The notes below the pieces were generated by a model. The model was not told the origin of the DNA. It saw only the letters and a program-made list of their open reading frames with translations, and ran no database searches. Shown piece after piece: positions 25,072 to 38,103 of a stretch of DNA of 64,000 nt. This DNA is from Pterobdella sp. o SKG-2022. Taxonomy: Eukaryota; Annelida; Clitellata; Hirudinida; Piscicolidae. Numbering within the stretch: the stretch's first letter is position 1; each line of letters starts with the position of its first letter. The stretch covers positions 23,144,589 to 23,208,588 of the forward strand of contig OZ038320.1 of assembly GCA_964035795.1 (NCBI GenBank), in the 5' to 3' direction. The position numbers were made by a program, and so were the translations under genes.

Positions 25072-25207
25072 TAAAAACAAACACTAAGGTTTATTGAGAA
25101 ACTTAATACACGAAGCTTTTCGTAAGAGTAACTTACGTTATCAAGTGTGCTAATATAGTATCTTCGTGTATTAAGTTTCTCAATAAACCTTAGTGTTTGT
25201 TTTTATT
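25072..25207. repeat. Near-perfect inverted repeat (long hairpin)
   Basis: Arm 25072-25117 and arm 25164-about 25207 are reverse complements over roughly 40-46 bp (AACTTAATACACGAAG against CTTCGTGTATTAAGTT), with a loop of about 46 bases. It follows the GIY-YIG piece of the Penelope-like element and is probably its 3' terminal structure. Confidence 0.85.
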
Positions 25208-25564
25208 ATTTGATTTCCGGCTATTTTACGTCCACTTCAATTTTAATATTTATTTTTCATAAGAATCAGATGCTGATGGTGGATTTGATGAAGCTTCAAA
25301 TTTTTGAAAGACAAGATACATTTCACTAAATTTATGGTTAATATTATTCTTTTACATTCACAAGTTTTATAGGGTTTCAATACTAGGGATTTTATTCTTA
25401 CCTTAGGTTTTATTAAATTCTTATAATTTATATTTTCATAAAATTTTGATTTTATATCATAAAATATAAAATTCTCCCACAACAATTTTAAAATAATTTA
25501 ATAATAAAGCCATTTGAAGAATAGAATATTTTGAATTTCTATTCACCTTGATTTACATTACAGA

Positions 25565-25751
25565 TGTAATGTAATGTAATGCGGTATTTATAAAGCGCTT
25601 TTACTTATAGATCAAAACGCTTGCTACAAATTTAATGTAGCGAAAACATACTGTGGAACAGTTTGCTAATTGTCGGCCCATGCGGGATCAAACCCGGTAA
25701 CTTTTAGATAATTAGTCTGATGCTCAACCATTGAGGTATAGGGGCCGACAG
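25565..25751 (-). mobile_element. Full-length tRNA-derived SINE
   Basis: On the minus strand the order is tRNA-like head (GGTTTGATCCCGCATGGGCC), body (CTGTTCCACAGTATG, GTAGCAAGCG), then a tail ending ATAAATACCGCATTACATT. The last TAATG unit is repeated, as in a microsatellite-like SINE tail. The closest relative here is the copy at 36121. Confidence 0.85.
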
Positions 25752-26536
25752 ATACCAATGGCTTGAGGTGAATTGTTCCACTACATTTTAATCTTGATGG
25801 AAGTGTTGTTTTTTCACTCGTGTTTTCAATGTGAATTCAAACCTTGCTATCGAAGCTGCTCAAATGTCCACAGAAAGAACAAACTAGCAGTGAAAAGTTT
25901 AATTTCATTTTAAGGGTAATTAAAGTTAAATTGCATGTTGGTTATGGGTGAGAATATTGATAAATTATAGAAAAAAAATACATTAAATTTTATTTTCTAT
26001 AATGTTATTTACATTTCATGCTTTAGTAATGCTTGATGATGACATAGAAGATGGTAGTTAATGGTTGTTCAGATCAAATTATTTTGTATGCTTAAATTAG
26101 CTTCATTAATGTGGGTTTTAGTGTGACATTTATTTTAAATTTTTATAATTCATTTTATAATACTTTTTACAAAAATAATTTCATTCACCTATTTAATACT
26201 TCAGATTACTTATGTTTGTCTTTTTCCATTGAATTGAAAATATTTTATTTTTTAAATATATTTTTAAATTTTATTGAATGAAAAAGTAAAGATTTAGCAT
26301 TTTTTGGAAGGGTATTTATTTGCATCCATTTCTTAATCCTTTACATTGTTTAATAGAAAAAGAATGTCAAGTATTTCTTTAAAAAATCAAAATTCTTCAT
26401 AATTGAGTCAATCTCACATAACTGTGATGTCAATACTTTAGTAAATCTTTAGCTACATCGTGTTTGAAAAACGGCTTAAACATAACTTCTTTAAAAAACA
26501 TGTAGTGAGAATGATTTGAGCTGAAAGCAGCGGTGG
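25752..26536. other. No gene seen
   Basis: AT-rich sequence between two transposon pieces. I see no coding exon, RNA gene or repeat copy that can be supported. Confidence 0.5.
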
Positions 26537-27300
26537 AAAGAACCAATTACATGGTTCCAGATGAAGACAAAAAGAAAATTAATGAACTTTTCAACAAAAT
26601 GATTTTTTCAATTTCCAAAAATATCAGACATGCAAAAAATGACACCTTCAAAGCTTCCAAGGCACCTAGAAACAACAGGACATAACGATTTTAACAGAAG
26701 ATAAAGATTCATCAGTAGTCATCATTAATATAACGCACGATGTCAACGAGGTACAAGGTCTGATAGATAAAGGTATCGTATGAGGTAAGTATACTAACAC
26801 AGTTGACTTCATCATTAAAAATGTCAACTCGTTCAAAGTTTTTCTCTTACATCACATTAAGGATGACCCAGATTTTGAAACAATGTTTCCGTTTTACAAC
26901 CTTCGGAGAAATTATTTGCCACGGCCAAGATACTTGAAGCTGCTTCACTCCATGGAATTGCATCTGGAAGTTTGAAATTAAGATTTATAACTGATCAGAC
27001 TAACACGTGTTATTACAAACCTGATGAGATGTTGGCAGAATATCTTCAATTTCTAGCTGATTAAGAAAACCTTATTAAATGCCCAGATTTTTTTATGCTC
27101 CCAAGCAGCATCCCACCCAGGTCTCTCAATAAGGTTGATGTCAGCTACGATGTCGAATCGCTGTTCATCAATGTGCCGATTGATCAAACCATAGCTTATG
27201 GTTATTTTACGGCACTAAAAAACTATTTCAGCGACCGATTCTTCTCATATGAAGACTTCACTCACAGATCAATTCACAGAAAGCAACATTTTAGAGAGTT
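26537..27300 (+). mobile_element. Penelope-like element, N-terminal half
   Basis: Broken frames carry the N-terminal Penelope blocks in order: DVNEVQGLIDKGIV (about 26737), EKLFATAKILEAASLHGIAS, LRFITDQTNTCYYKPDEM, and VDVSYDVESLFINVPIDQTI (about 27134-27193), the first reverse-transcriptase aspartate region. After about 27245 similarity fades. It is on the same strand as the C-terminal half at 24316 but lies downstream of it, so the two do not form one linear copy. Confidence 0.82.
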
Positions 27301-27469
27301 AAACAAAGTTAAGCTGATGATGAACTTGTATCTTTATAGTTATGCAACAGATAGTGAGAATGGAAATAAAAGTTATAGGATCAAAGTTAAGATAGGAAAA
27401 AGCGGAGAATTTGTGGAAAAGGTTTGGTTAATATCAACAGAGTAAATAATACATTAATCGACTGCCTTG

Positions 27470-28085
27470 GTACGGTTTGGTTTGTTGGTGGTAGATTTGT
27501 GAAGAAAGTCATGGTCGGTGAAAAAACCCTGAAGTTGTTTCAGACTGCTGCTATCTTGGGGACATGTTATCTGCAGGTGGTGGATGTGAGCTTGCTTTAA
27601 TAGCACGTTGTAAATGTGCCTAGAGTAAGTTTTTGTTCAACCTTTTTCAGACGCGCTATTTTGCATGTTGCTGAAACATGGGTTGTAACATTATCCACAT
27701 TGAACCGCCTTTAACGAAACAACCTTGCCATGATTCGCTGGATGCGCAACGTTAGAGCGAGTGATAACGTTCTTTCTGACCTTCTTCTTTCTAAACTTGG
27801 CATTCAGAATGTTGAGGTAGTTTTACATACCATCAGAATGAGGTGGTTTGGACACGTGGAGGGTAGCGCCGGTTGGATTTCGCAGATGCAAAATTTGAAG
27901 TTAGATTTTTGCAAGAAGCCGGAAAGCCGAAAAAAAAACTTGAAACGAATTTGTATTGAATGACAAAAAAAGCTATGCACGATTTGTGCAGATTCCCTCA
28001 ATTGTACCGAATAAAAATACGACTTTGAGATAGAACTTTCAAAAAGGCCAACTCTTGGTAAAGGAAAAGGGGCTACAAAATAATT
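27470..28085 (+). mobile_element. Decayed LINE 3' end, same group as the LINE at 10053
   Basis: Fragments such as DCCYLGDMLSAGGGCELALI, KLGIQNVEV and RMRWFGHVEGSAGW match the post-RT part of the element at 10053-11845, interrupted by stops and frameshifts. The end GGTAAAGGAAAAGGGGCTA matches the LINE terminus. Confidence 0.8.
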
Positions 28086-28777
28086 TTATTAAGTGTTTGT
28101 ATAAAGGGTTGCATTAAATTCAGTTCAAAAGTGTACTTTTTATTTTTTGTATGCAAAATTTTTTAGATGATAAAATTAAATTTTATATATAACAAACGAT
28201 GAGAGTATTTTTATGTAAAAACAACAGATCATAACTTTTTCAAATATGTAAATTTTTCACGCATTAGTTTGAAGCTTTATTCTATGATTGGTGTAAATTC
28301 TTCTTCAATGCTATTGGCTAGCCTATGAAGCTATTAAATATGTATAATAAAATCGTCAAGTGCCGCGAACTATAGAATTTAAAACTTCTTTTATGTTTGT
28401 GATTCATTAGTAAACATATAATAAAATTATTTACTAACAGCAAAAATTTTTTTTAAATATGAAATAATAAATAATTATACTTAATCAATTCAAATTAATT
28501 AAAATTTTAGATTCTTATTTTCATCAACCAATAAAATACTTTTTTGTGATTTTTTTCGAGATGTGCCTGAAGGCTCTGTAAATGGGCTTTACGCCGTGCA
28601 GGAGCTCGGCCGTGAACTTCTTTAGCAAATCGGGAATTTCACATGCGATTTGATTATGAAATAATGAATAAAGATAAAGGTTTTAAAACGAATACTGTTT
28701 TGTAGTTATGATTTTTTTTATGTGTTGAAATTTTTAATATAATATTAAATCGGATGAATGAACTACAGAGTTTGGAT
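28086..28777. other. Upstream region of DHPS
   Basis: Should hold the DHPS promoter and its first coding exon. A candidate donor lies at 28576 (GGCTCT before GTAAAT), in a frame reading DVPEGS, but the phase does not match the next exon. No secure start codon exon was found. Confidence 0.4.
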
Positions 28778-31551
<2,774 letters not shown>

Positions 31552-31984
31552 AGTATATTTCAACATTGTATAAATCATCATTTACAGTTTTTATGCCTTT
31601 TTTAATCACCTTACAAAAGAAATCATTTTGTTGGATTAAAAAAAAGTCAATTTTTATTTCATTTTTTTGAAATTCAAAGCTAAAAAATTTAAACAAATTT
31701 TAAATTGAAACAATTTGACGAAAGGATAAAAACTTTTTTATCATGAATTATATTGAATCTTAACTGGTTATGGTTTTATGGAGTGAAATTCAGCACCTAA
31801 ATTTCACTAGATACTGTAAATAATACTCTTTCGTATTATCATTAAGGTTAATATCATAAAATTTTTGACTGCTTTGTGTTCAAGCTTTTTGGTTTATTCA
31901 ATTGAATTAGTTTTTGAAAAAATTATTGTAGAGAAATGGTGCAACTCACTCGGAACTTATATAAACGGCGAACGCTATGATTTT
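31552..31984. other. DHPS 3' flank
   Basis: Holds the DHPS 3' UTR and flank before the tandem array. No other gene or RNA is visible. Confidence 0.5.
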
Positions 31985-33240
31985 CTAACATGCGCTTTTT
32001 TCGATGCCAACTTTTAGTAAGGATCGAGAGAATCCTTTTAAGGTGTATTTCATTATTAACAGGTAATTAAAACAGGAGACAATTGCATTTTTCAATTTGT
32101 CCCAAAACACTTCTCTTTTTGAACGGGCATAGCTGCCAATTTTACAGTCGAAAAGGTAGACATTCTTCCTTGAAAATCTTTTTTTTTGAATGCACTCTTC
32201 TTGAAAGTAACATTTTTCAATATTTGATCATATTCATATTTTCGAAAAAGGTCACAGTATTGTGGCATTTTACGAAAATGCAACTTTTTTCAAATGGCGC
32301 TTTTTTTGAGGCCAACTTTTAGTAAGGATCGAGAGGATCCTTTTAAGGTGTATTCCATAATAAAAAAAGTAATTAGAAGCCGAGATAATTGCATTTTTCA
32401 GTTTGTATTTCCTATTTAACAAGTAATCAGAAGCCTAGGCGATTGCATTTTTCAGTTTGTCTCAAAATACTACTTTATTTTGAACGCGCATAGCTGCCAA
32501 ACTAACAGTCGAAAAGGTAAACTTTCTTCATTGAAAGTCTTCTTCTTGAATGCACTTTTTATAAAAGTAACATTTTTAATTTTTCACCACTTCATATTAA
32601 AATTCTTTTTTTCGAATGCAATTTTAATAAAAGTAACATTTTTCAATTTTTGACTACTTTCATTTTTTCGAAAAATGTCACAAGGGGTACGAAACATTTT
32701 ACAAAAATGCAACTTCTTCTAACGTGCGCTTTTTTTGATACCAACTTTTATTAAGTATCAAGAAGAGGATTTTAAGGTGTGTTTCATAATTAACAAGTAT
32801 TTAGATGCCGAGATAAATGCATTTTTCAGTTTGTCCCAAAACACTACTTTTTCTCAAGCGTGCTTAGCTGCCAAACTAACAGCCGATGTGCAAAAATTTC
32901 ATATCGAAGCTCCTGTTTTGGATGCACTATCCATAAAAGTAACATTTCTCAACTTTTGACCAATAACATATTTTCGAAAAAATGCAACTTTTGCTAACAT
33001 GTGCTTTTTTTGAGGCCAACTTTTATTAAGGATCGAGAGGATAAGTTTAAGGTTTATTTCATAATTAACAAGTAATTAGAAGCCGAGATAATTGCATTTT
33101 TCTGTTTGTTCTAAAACACTCCTTTTTTTCAAGCGCGCTTAGCTGCCAAACTAACAGTCAAAAGAGCAAAAAAGTCATATCGAAATTCTTCTTTTTGAAT
33201 GGAAATCGAAAACGCAATTCTAAACGGAAAATCATTGATG
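31985..33240. repeat. Degenerate tandem array, unit about 280-300 bp
   Basis: The phrase GCGCTTTTTTTGAGGCCAAC (variable) followed by TTTTAGTAAGGATCGAGAGG, then AAGGTGTATTTCAT, TTGCATTTTTCAGTTTGTC, TAGCTGCCAAACTAACAGTC and AAAGTAACATTTTTCAA recurs with starts near 31990, 32297, 32721 and 33000. The second unit is longer (about 424 bp) because two internal segments are themselves duplicated (GCATTTTTCAGTTTGT and AAAAGTAACATTTTT blocks). The units are diverged and have no conserved open frame. Confidence 0.88.
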
Positions 33241-34358
33241 AGCCTCATCTTTGACTCAAGTATTTAAACATTTTGATCTTGACTAAAATTTACCTCGAAC
33301 ATTTTATATTTTATTATTGTATGTCATTTTTTGAAATCAATGCAGTTCCCTAATGTGAAACCGTTGCAACTGAAGTTTGAGTCATCGTGTTAAAAACAAG
33401 GGAAGTTTCGATTTTGAACACGCAAGCTTTCAAATTAAGATTTTTACTAACTATATTTTATCTTCAAGCAGTCTTTCCACAAATCATCAAACTACTTCTA
33501 CGTTCCTGAAGCAAAAGTTTTTCAAAATTACGATTTTTCAAATCGAAGCCCACCTCAATCTTGATAATGTATGTTCATCTTACGAAAAGCTTCGAGGAAT
33601 AATTAAGATAAACCCCTAAAAGTGTTTTTATTTGAATATTTACGTTTGGCTCGAAAAATTCAAATAATCTGAACCTTTGTTATTAAGTCGGTGTTGACTA
33701 TTAAATTAAAAAAAGAAAATTGGATAAACAAGAATAAAAAGGGATATAAATAATGATCATAAAGCTTAAATAATAATGAAAAAAATTAACAGTGGTAAAT
33801 AAAAAGTGAAAAAACAAGAAAAGAATCTCAAATTTAATAGGTTCTGATAACTTTAAAAATATTATATTTAATACAAAAAAAAAATTAAAGATAAAAATTG
33901 AAAAATGAAGTTATAAAATTTTCAAACAATTGTTAAAACAGATTAAGATTAATAAGTATACAAATGTAGCTAGTGGACTTATACTATGAAATCAAGAAAA
34001 AATTTGCAACACAAAAAATGAAATTAAGTGACATAAATGAATGATACTTAAACTTATTTGAAAACACTTTTTATTCCTTTTTGCTTTCTTAAGATAGTTT
34101 CAGTTTTTTCTAAAAATTTCTATAAATCAAAATTAGTTTGAAAAATATGGTGCTCTATTTTTATACTTGTTGTATTCTCAGTTCTGGGTTTACCGTTTAT
34201 TTTTTTATCTCGTGAATTTATAATCATTTGTCTTTGTTGAATTTCAAGTTTAGGCTTTTTGTAAATTTAATATTTTCATAACTTAACGTCATTTTTTCTT
34301 ATCGCTTGCAACTTTCTTTCAGTTTTTTATATTCTCCATGGTTATCTTGTCAACGTTT
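33241..34358. other. No gene seen
   Basis: Very AT-rich sequence between the tandem array and the assembly gap. No exon, RNA or repeat that I can support. Confidence 0.5.
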
Positions 34359-34558
34359 NNNNNNNNNNNNNNNNNNNNNNNNNNNNNNNNNNNNNNNNNN
34401 NNNNNNNNNNNNNNNNNNNNNNNNNNNNNNNNNNNNNNNNNNNNNNNNNNNNNNNNNNNNNNNNNNNNNNNNNNNNNNNNNNNNNNNNNNNNNNNNNNNN
34501 NNNNNNNNNNNNNNNNNNNNNNNNNNNNNNNNNNNNNNNNNNNNNNNNNNNNNNNNNN
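34359..34558. other. Assembly gap (200 N)
   Basis: Exactly 200 N bases, a round number typical of a placeholder or estimated scaffold gap. Content is unknown. Confidence 0.99.
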
Positions 34559-36120
34559 ATATAGATGGTGGTGCTGAGTCGCAACCATACATATATATGA
34601 GCACCCCGTTTTCAGTTAGGAGTTGGACCCTTCTTTTCTTCATCAAAGAATAAATTGGAGAAAATGTATTAGACCCTCTAATAGCATATGTTATAAAGTT
34701 GTTACCTTAAGAGAGCATGCTTGAAATCAAAAACTAGTGTACTCTATTCTGATGCTTAGCGGGCATCTTGTTTATCTGGGTACCTTTTATCGTTAATAAA
34801 ATGTCAATTGCTCACTATTAAATAAAACAAACGATCCACAAGCATCGTGAGCCGATTAGTGATAGATAGGCTTGATGTCGGTGTGAAGCGTGTAATTCCT
34901 TGTGTTTTGGAGCATAGGCTGTCGCTTGGGGTCAGTCTTTTAGGATAAAAGTATAAGCTGGAATATTACATGACCATTTTGGACTACTATTATGAACTTT
35001 TTTAGTAAAATTGTACCATTTTGTAAAAATTGACTTCCATCATAAGGAATTTTTGTAAAATTTGACTACCATTATAGTTTTGTTGTGGCATTGGACCACT
35101 ATTATAAAAAAAATTATAAAACGCATAAAAGTTTATATTGATCGATTAACTGATACTATTATGAGGTATTTTGTAAAATTTGACTATAGTAGAATTATTT
35201 TTAAAATAAATATTGTCACATTGTTTTTCTTTTAATAAAAAATGTGAATGACCAAGAACTGAAAGCAAAAGAAATATCCTTACAAAAAATGTTTATTACT
35301 TGTTGTGTCATTTGAAAAATTAATTTTTCATTTTAATTTAATTTTAATTCAATTTTGAAAAAATTTCCTTGAAATCAAATATAAAACAAATATTTTTTTA
35401 AACAAGGCTCAAACTTATAAATATAATGAAAATTACAATTAATTTGAATCTAAAGTATTTAATTAATATTTCAAAATTTATAGTATATTGCATAAATAAA
35501 ACACCTGTTTTATAACTCATATTTTAATTGTATAAAATCAGTCTTATTCAACAGTCCTTAAAACAAAACTTAGCCTTTTAGCACATATTTTAAACTGTTG
35601 AACAGTAAAAAATATTTTAAAAACAGTCTTTCATTGTTGAGTCTTCTTTTTTAATCTCAAAGCTCTCCTTAATCAGTAGACATACTGACTAGAGAAAGCT
35701 TTAAGATCAAAAAAGAAGTTAATTCAACAATAAGATCCAAGCATCTTAATTTTCTGTGTTATAGGTATGCAGCTTTCCTTTTTAAAGACGTCAAAGGGTT
35801 GAGAGTGGTTTCAATAGGGATTGGTATCGAGAGAGTAGGAATGGTCTTATAACGGAGGAATCCACAGTGTATCAAAGACAGAAATGATTTTAATGTGAAA
35901 CATGGTAAGAGTGCAAGGAGCTCTTCTCAGTAACTTCATACAATTTGTCTATCTCTGCTTTATTACTATTGGAAATGGTATGCGGGCGGGAGATCTCCTG
36001 AAACAATTTTGTTGCAAACTTTCAGATGCTTTATCAACTTTCCATAACTTCTTCCTCAACTATCCATTCATATAAATGAAAATTTATTTAAACAAAGGTA
36101 TGAATGAACTTCCTACTAAA
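34559..36120. other. Non-coding, low-complexity flank of the gap
   Basis: No gene is supportable. At 34970-35190 a loose repeat of about 50 bp (GACTACTATTATGA, GTAAAATTTGACTA and variants) occurs four times. A hairpin at 35631-35734 is listed separately. Confidence 0.5.
35631..35734. repeat. Imperfect inverted repeat (hairpin)
   Basis: Left arm TTGTTGAGTCTTCTTTTTTA with AATCTCAAAGCT pairs with right arm AGCTTTAAGATC with AAAAAAGAAGTTAATTCAACA. The loop is about 20 bases. It may be a small foldback element. Confidence 0.65.
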
Positions 36121-36290
36121 TGTAATGCGGTAATTATGAAGCGCTTTTCCTTATAGATCTAAGCGATTGCTAAAAATTTAATGTAGCGAAAGCACACTGT
36201 GGAACAGGTGCTAATTGTCGGCCCACGCGGGATCGAACCCGGTAACTTCAGATAATTAGTCTAATGCTCAACCATTGAGCTAAGAGCCGA
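36121..36290 (-). mobile_element. Full-length tRNA-derived SINE
   Basis: The cleanest copy of the family. On the minus strand the head reads TAGCTCAATGGTTGAGCATT, then GGTTCGATCCCGCGTGGGCC; the body is CACCTGTTCCACAGTGTG, CGCTACATTAAA and AGCGCTTCATAATTACCGCA, ending TTACA. Its intact A-box-like and B-box-like stretches suggest a recent insertion. Confidence 0.88.
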
Positions 36291-37124
36291 AAAAAATCTA
36301 TAAAACTTGAAAAATGTATTAAGATTGATAGGCAGAGCATTGAAAAGTTCAATAAAGAGGAGCCATAAATTTATTAAAGTGAACATCGTGTATCTTGACT
36401 TTCAAGAATCTGAAATAACATAACATTAAATGAGCCATTAACATCTGCATTAATATATAAAATGAAGATAAATTAAATTATTCCGTGAGCTAAACAATTT
36501 GAATGAATAGTGAAAGAAATTTCATTGAAGCCAAAAAATTTATATTATTTTTAATTAAATACAGCTTATTTTAATAGCATGATAAATATTAACTAAAGTG
36601 AAGAAAAAATCAGAATCAGGTATAATTTACTAAATAATTGGAAAATATTTAAAGATAATCAATTGAAATTTTTAAAAATGTCATTGTTATTAGGGAGTTT
36701 AACAATAATCCTTACCGAAAGAGAAATTCTTGAAAAAACCGCCAGTTAAGAAATTCCAACAAATCGTCCCATAAATAGTCAAATACAACGAAATGTTCTA
36801 CTTTGACCCATAATTTGTTGAATAAAACGAAATTTTCAACAAATATTTTTTAAAAAAGTAAAACGAAATTTTTTCTGGGCGCAAAAGTCGCAAAACTAAG
36901 CGTTAATAAAAATTGTGTCCAAATTTAGTTGTGAATGCTGTAAATGTAAATGGTTCAAACTTCTGCGGCCCTTTTGATGTTAAATAGTTGAAACTTAAAA
37001 CTACAATACAAACAACAAGAACAATACTAATATTAATATTAGTATAATTCAACACAATCTGAAGATATTTTTAGGTATACGGCTAATAATGGTAATAATA
37101 AGAAAAAAGTAGTAGTAGTAGTGC
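36291..37124. other. No gene seen
   Basis: AT-rich sequence between a SINE and a LINE endonuclease fragment. I find no supportable feature. Confidence 0.5.
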
Positions 37125-37975
37125 ATCCGATCTTCAGTTTGGTGACATGAGGTCATTTTTTCTCCATATTTGCCTATCAGTCATAGCATTTTTTAGAGGT
37201 TAAATTATCTATGGTAGTAGTCTATCAGTAGATAAATTTCCTTGTTGATGATTTTGGAGCACGAAGACTCAGTCTGGCCTTTGTTGTTACTATGTTGTGA
37301 TCACCAGCAATAGTAGCAAAAAGAAGCTTGGCAGTCATTAAAACTTTTTTATGAAAAGAATATAGTCAATTTAAGCCAAGTGTCCAGCGGGATGTCTCCA
37401 TGTCTATAATTTCCGGTTAGGTTTTTGAAAGTGTTACCGGTCAAAAGATGTTGTTGTTAAAAGAGTTTTAAAAAACTCACTATTTCGGTTTGCGACGCTA
37501 TGATATGAAAATTCATCAGATATTCGAGCATTTAAGTCGCTACCGATAATCAAGTTATTGTGGGAAGGTATGGTAGATGCCAGGTTGTCTAGTTGTTCGT
37601 AAAGCCTTTATACTTCTTCTAGTGGGGCGAGCTTATCAGAATAACAAGACACAAGACCAGTTTTAGAGTTGCCTTTGATGGAAGCGATGAGAATTCGACC
37701 GTCAATTTTTTGCTCGAAGTTTACAATGGGCAATATCTGTTTTCGCACCGTATTCCAACACCTCCCACAGTGGCCTTGTTGGTCAACTTGTATGCCGATG
37801 CTGTGAACAATATACAGTGGCCAATATTATGGCTTATGATATCTAGATCACTGTCCTTGTGAAGGCGATGTTCTTGGATGCAGACTGTTTGAAGGTTGAT
37901 TGTTGATGTGATGGGCAAACTCTGAGTTGAGGGAGTGACATCTTAGTGTTCCTATGCTGAAGCTTTGTTTAAGAC
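37125..37975 (-). mobile_element. LINE endonuclease fragment (second RTE-like family)
   Basis: On the minus strand the frames give an APE endonuclease start (TVCIQEHRLHKDSDLD, ATVGGVGIRCENRY), then LIIGSDLNARISDEFSYH and, further on, DRQIWRKNDLMSP. GSDLNA is the family catalytic motif. The sequence is unlike the endonucleases of the two larger LINEs nearby. It probably belongs with the 3' end at 46229, which is on the other strand. Confidence 0.8.
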
Positions 37976-38103
37976 ACAAGATCCCTTTGTTGGGCGAACA
38001 CACAAGACAAAAAAGAGTGGTAAAAGTAATATTGATGATGATAATTTTAGTAATATAATATTAATAACACTGATGATAATAAAAATAAATAATAATATCT
38101 ATA

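Noticed and set aside
28557..28640. DVPEGSVNGLYAVQELGR frame as the DHPS start exon
   Set aside because: It looks coding-like and has a donor after DVPEGS, but it has no good start codon and only fits the next exon through a weak GAG acceptor. Not supported.
31985..33240. CRISPR-like array
   Set aside because: The units are long (about 300 bp), degenerate, without short identical repeats and unique spacers, and the genome is eukaryotic.
34306..34653. Open reading frames across 34306-34653 on both strands
   Set aside because: They are artefacts of translating the 200-N gap.
36200..36290. A tRNA gene on the minus strand
   Set aside because: Its head is identical in layout to the other SINE copies and is followed by the SINE body and ATTACA tail; no separate mature tRNA end.
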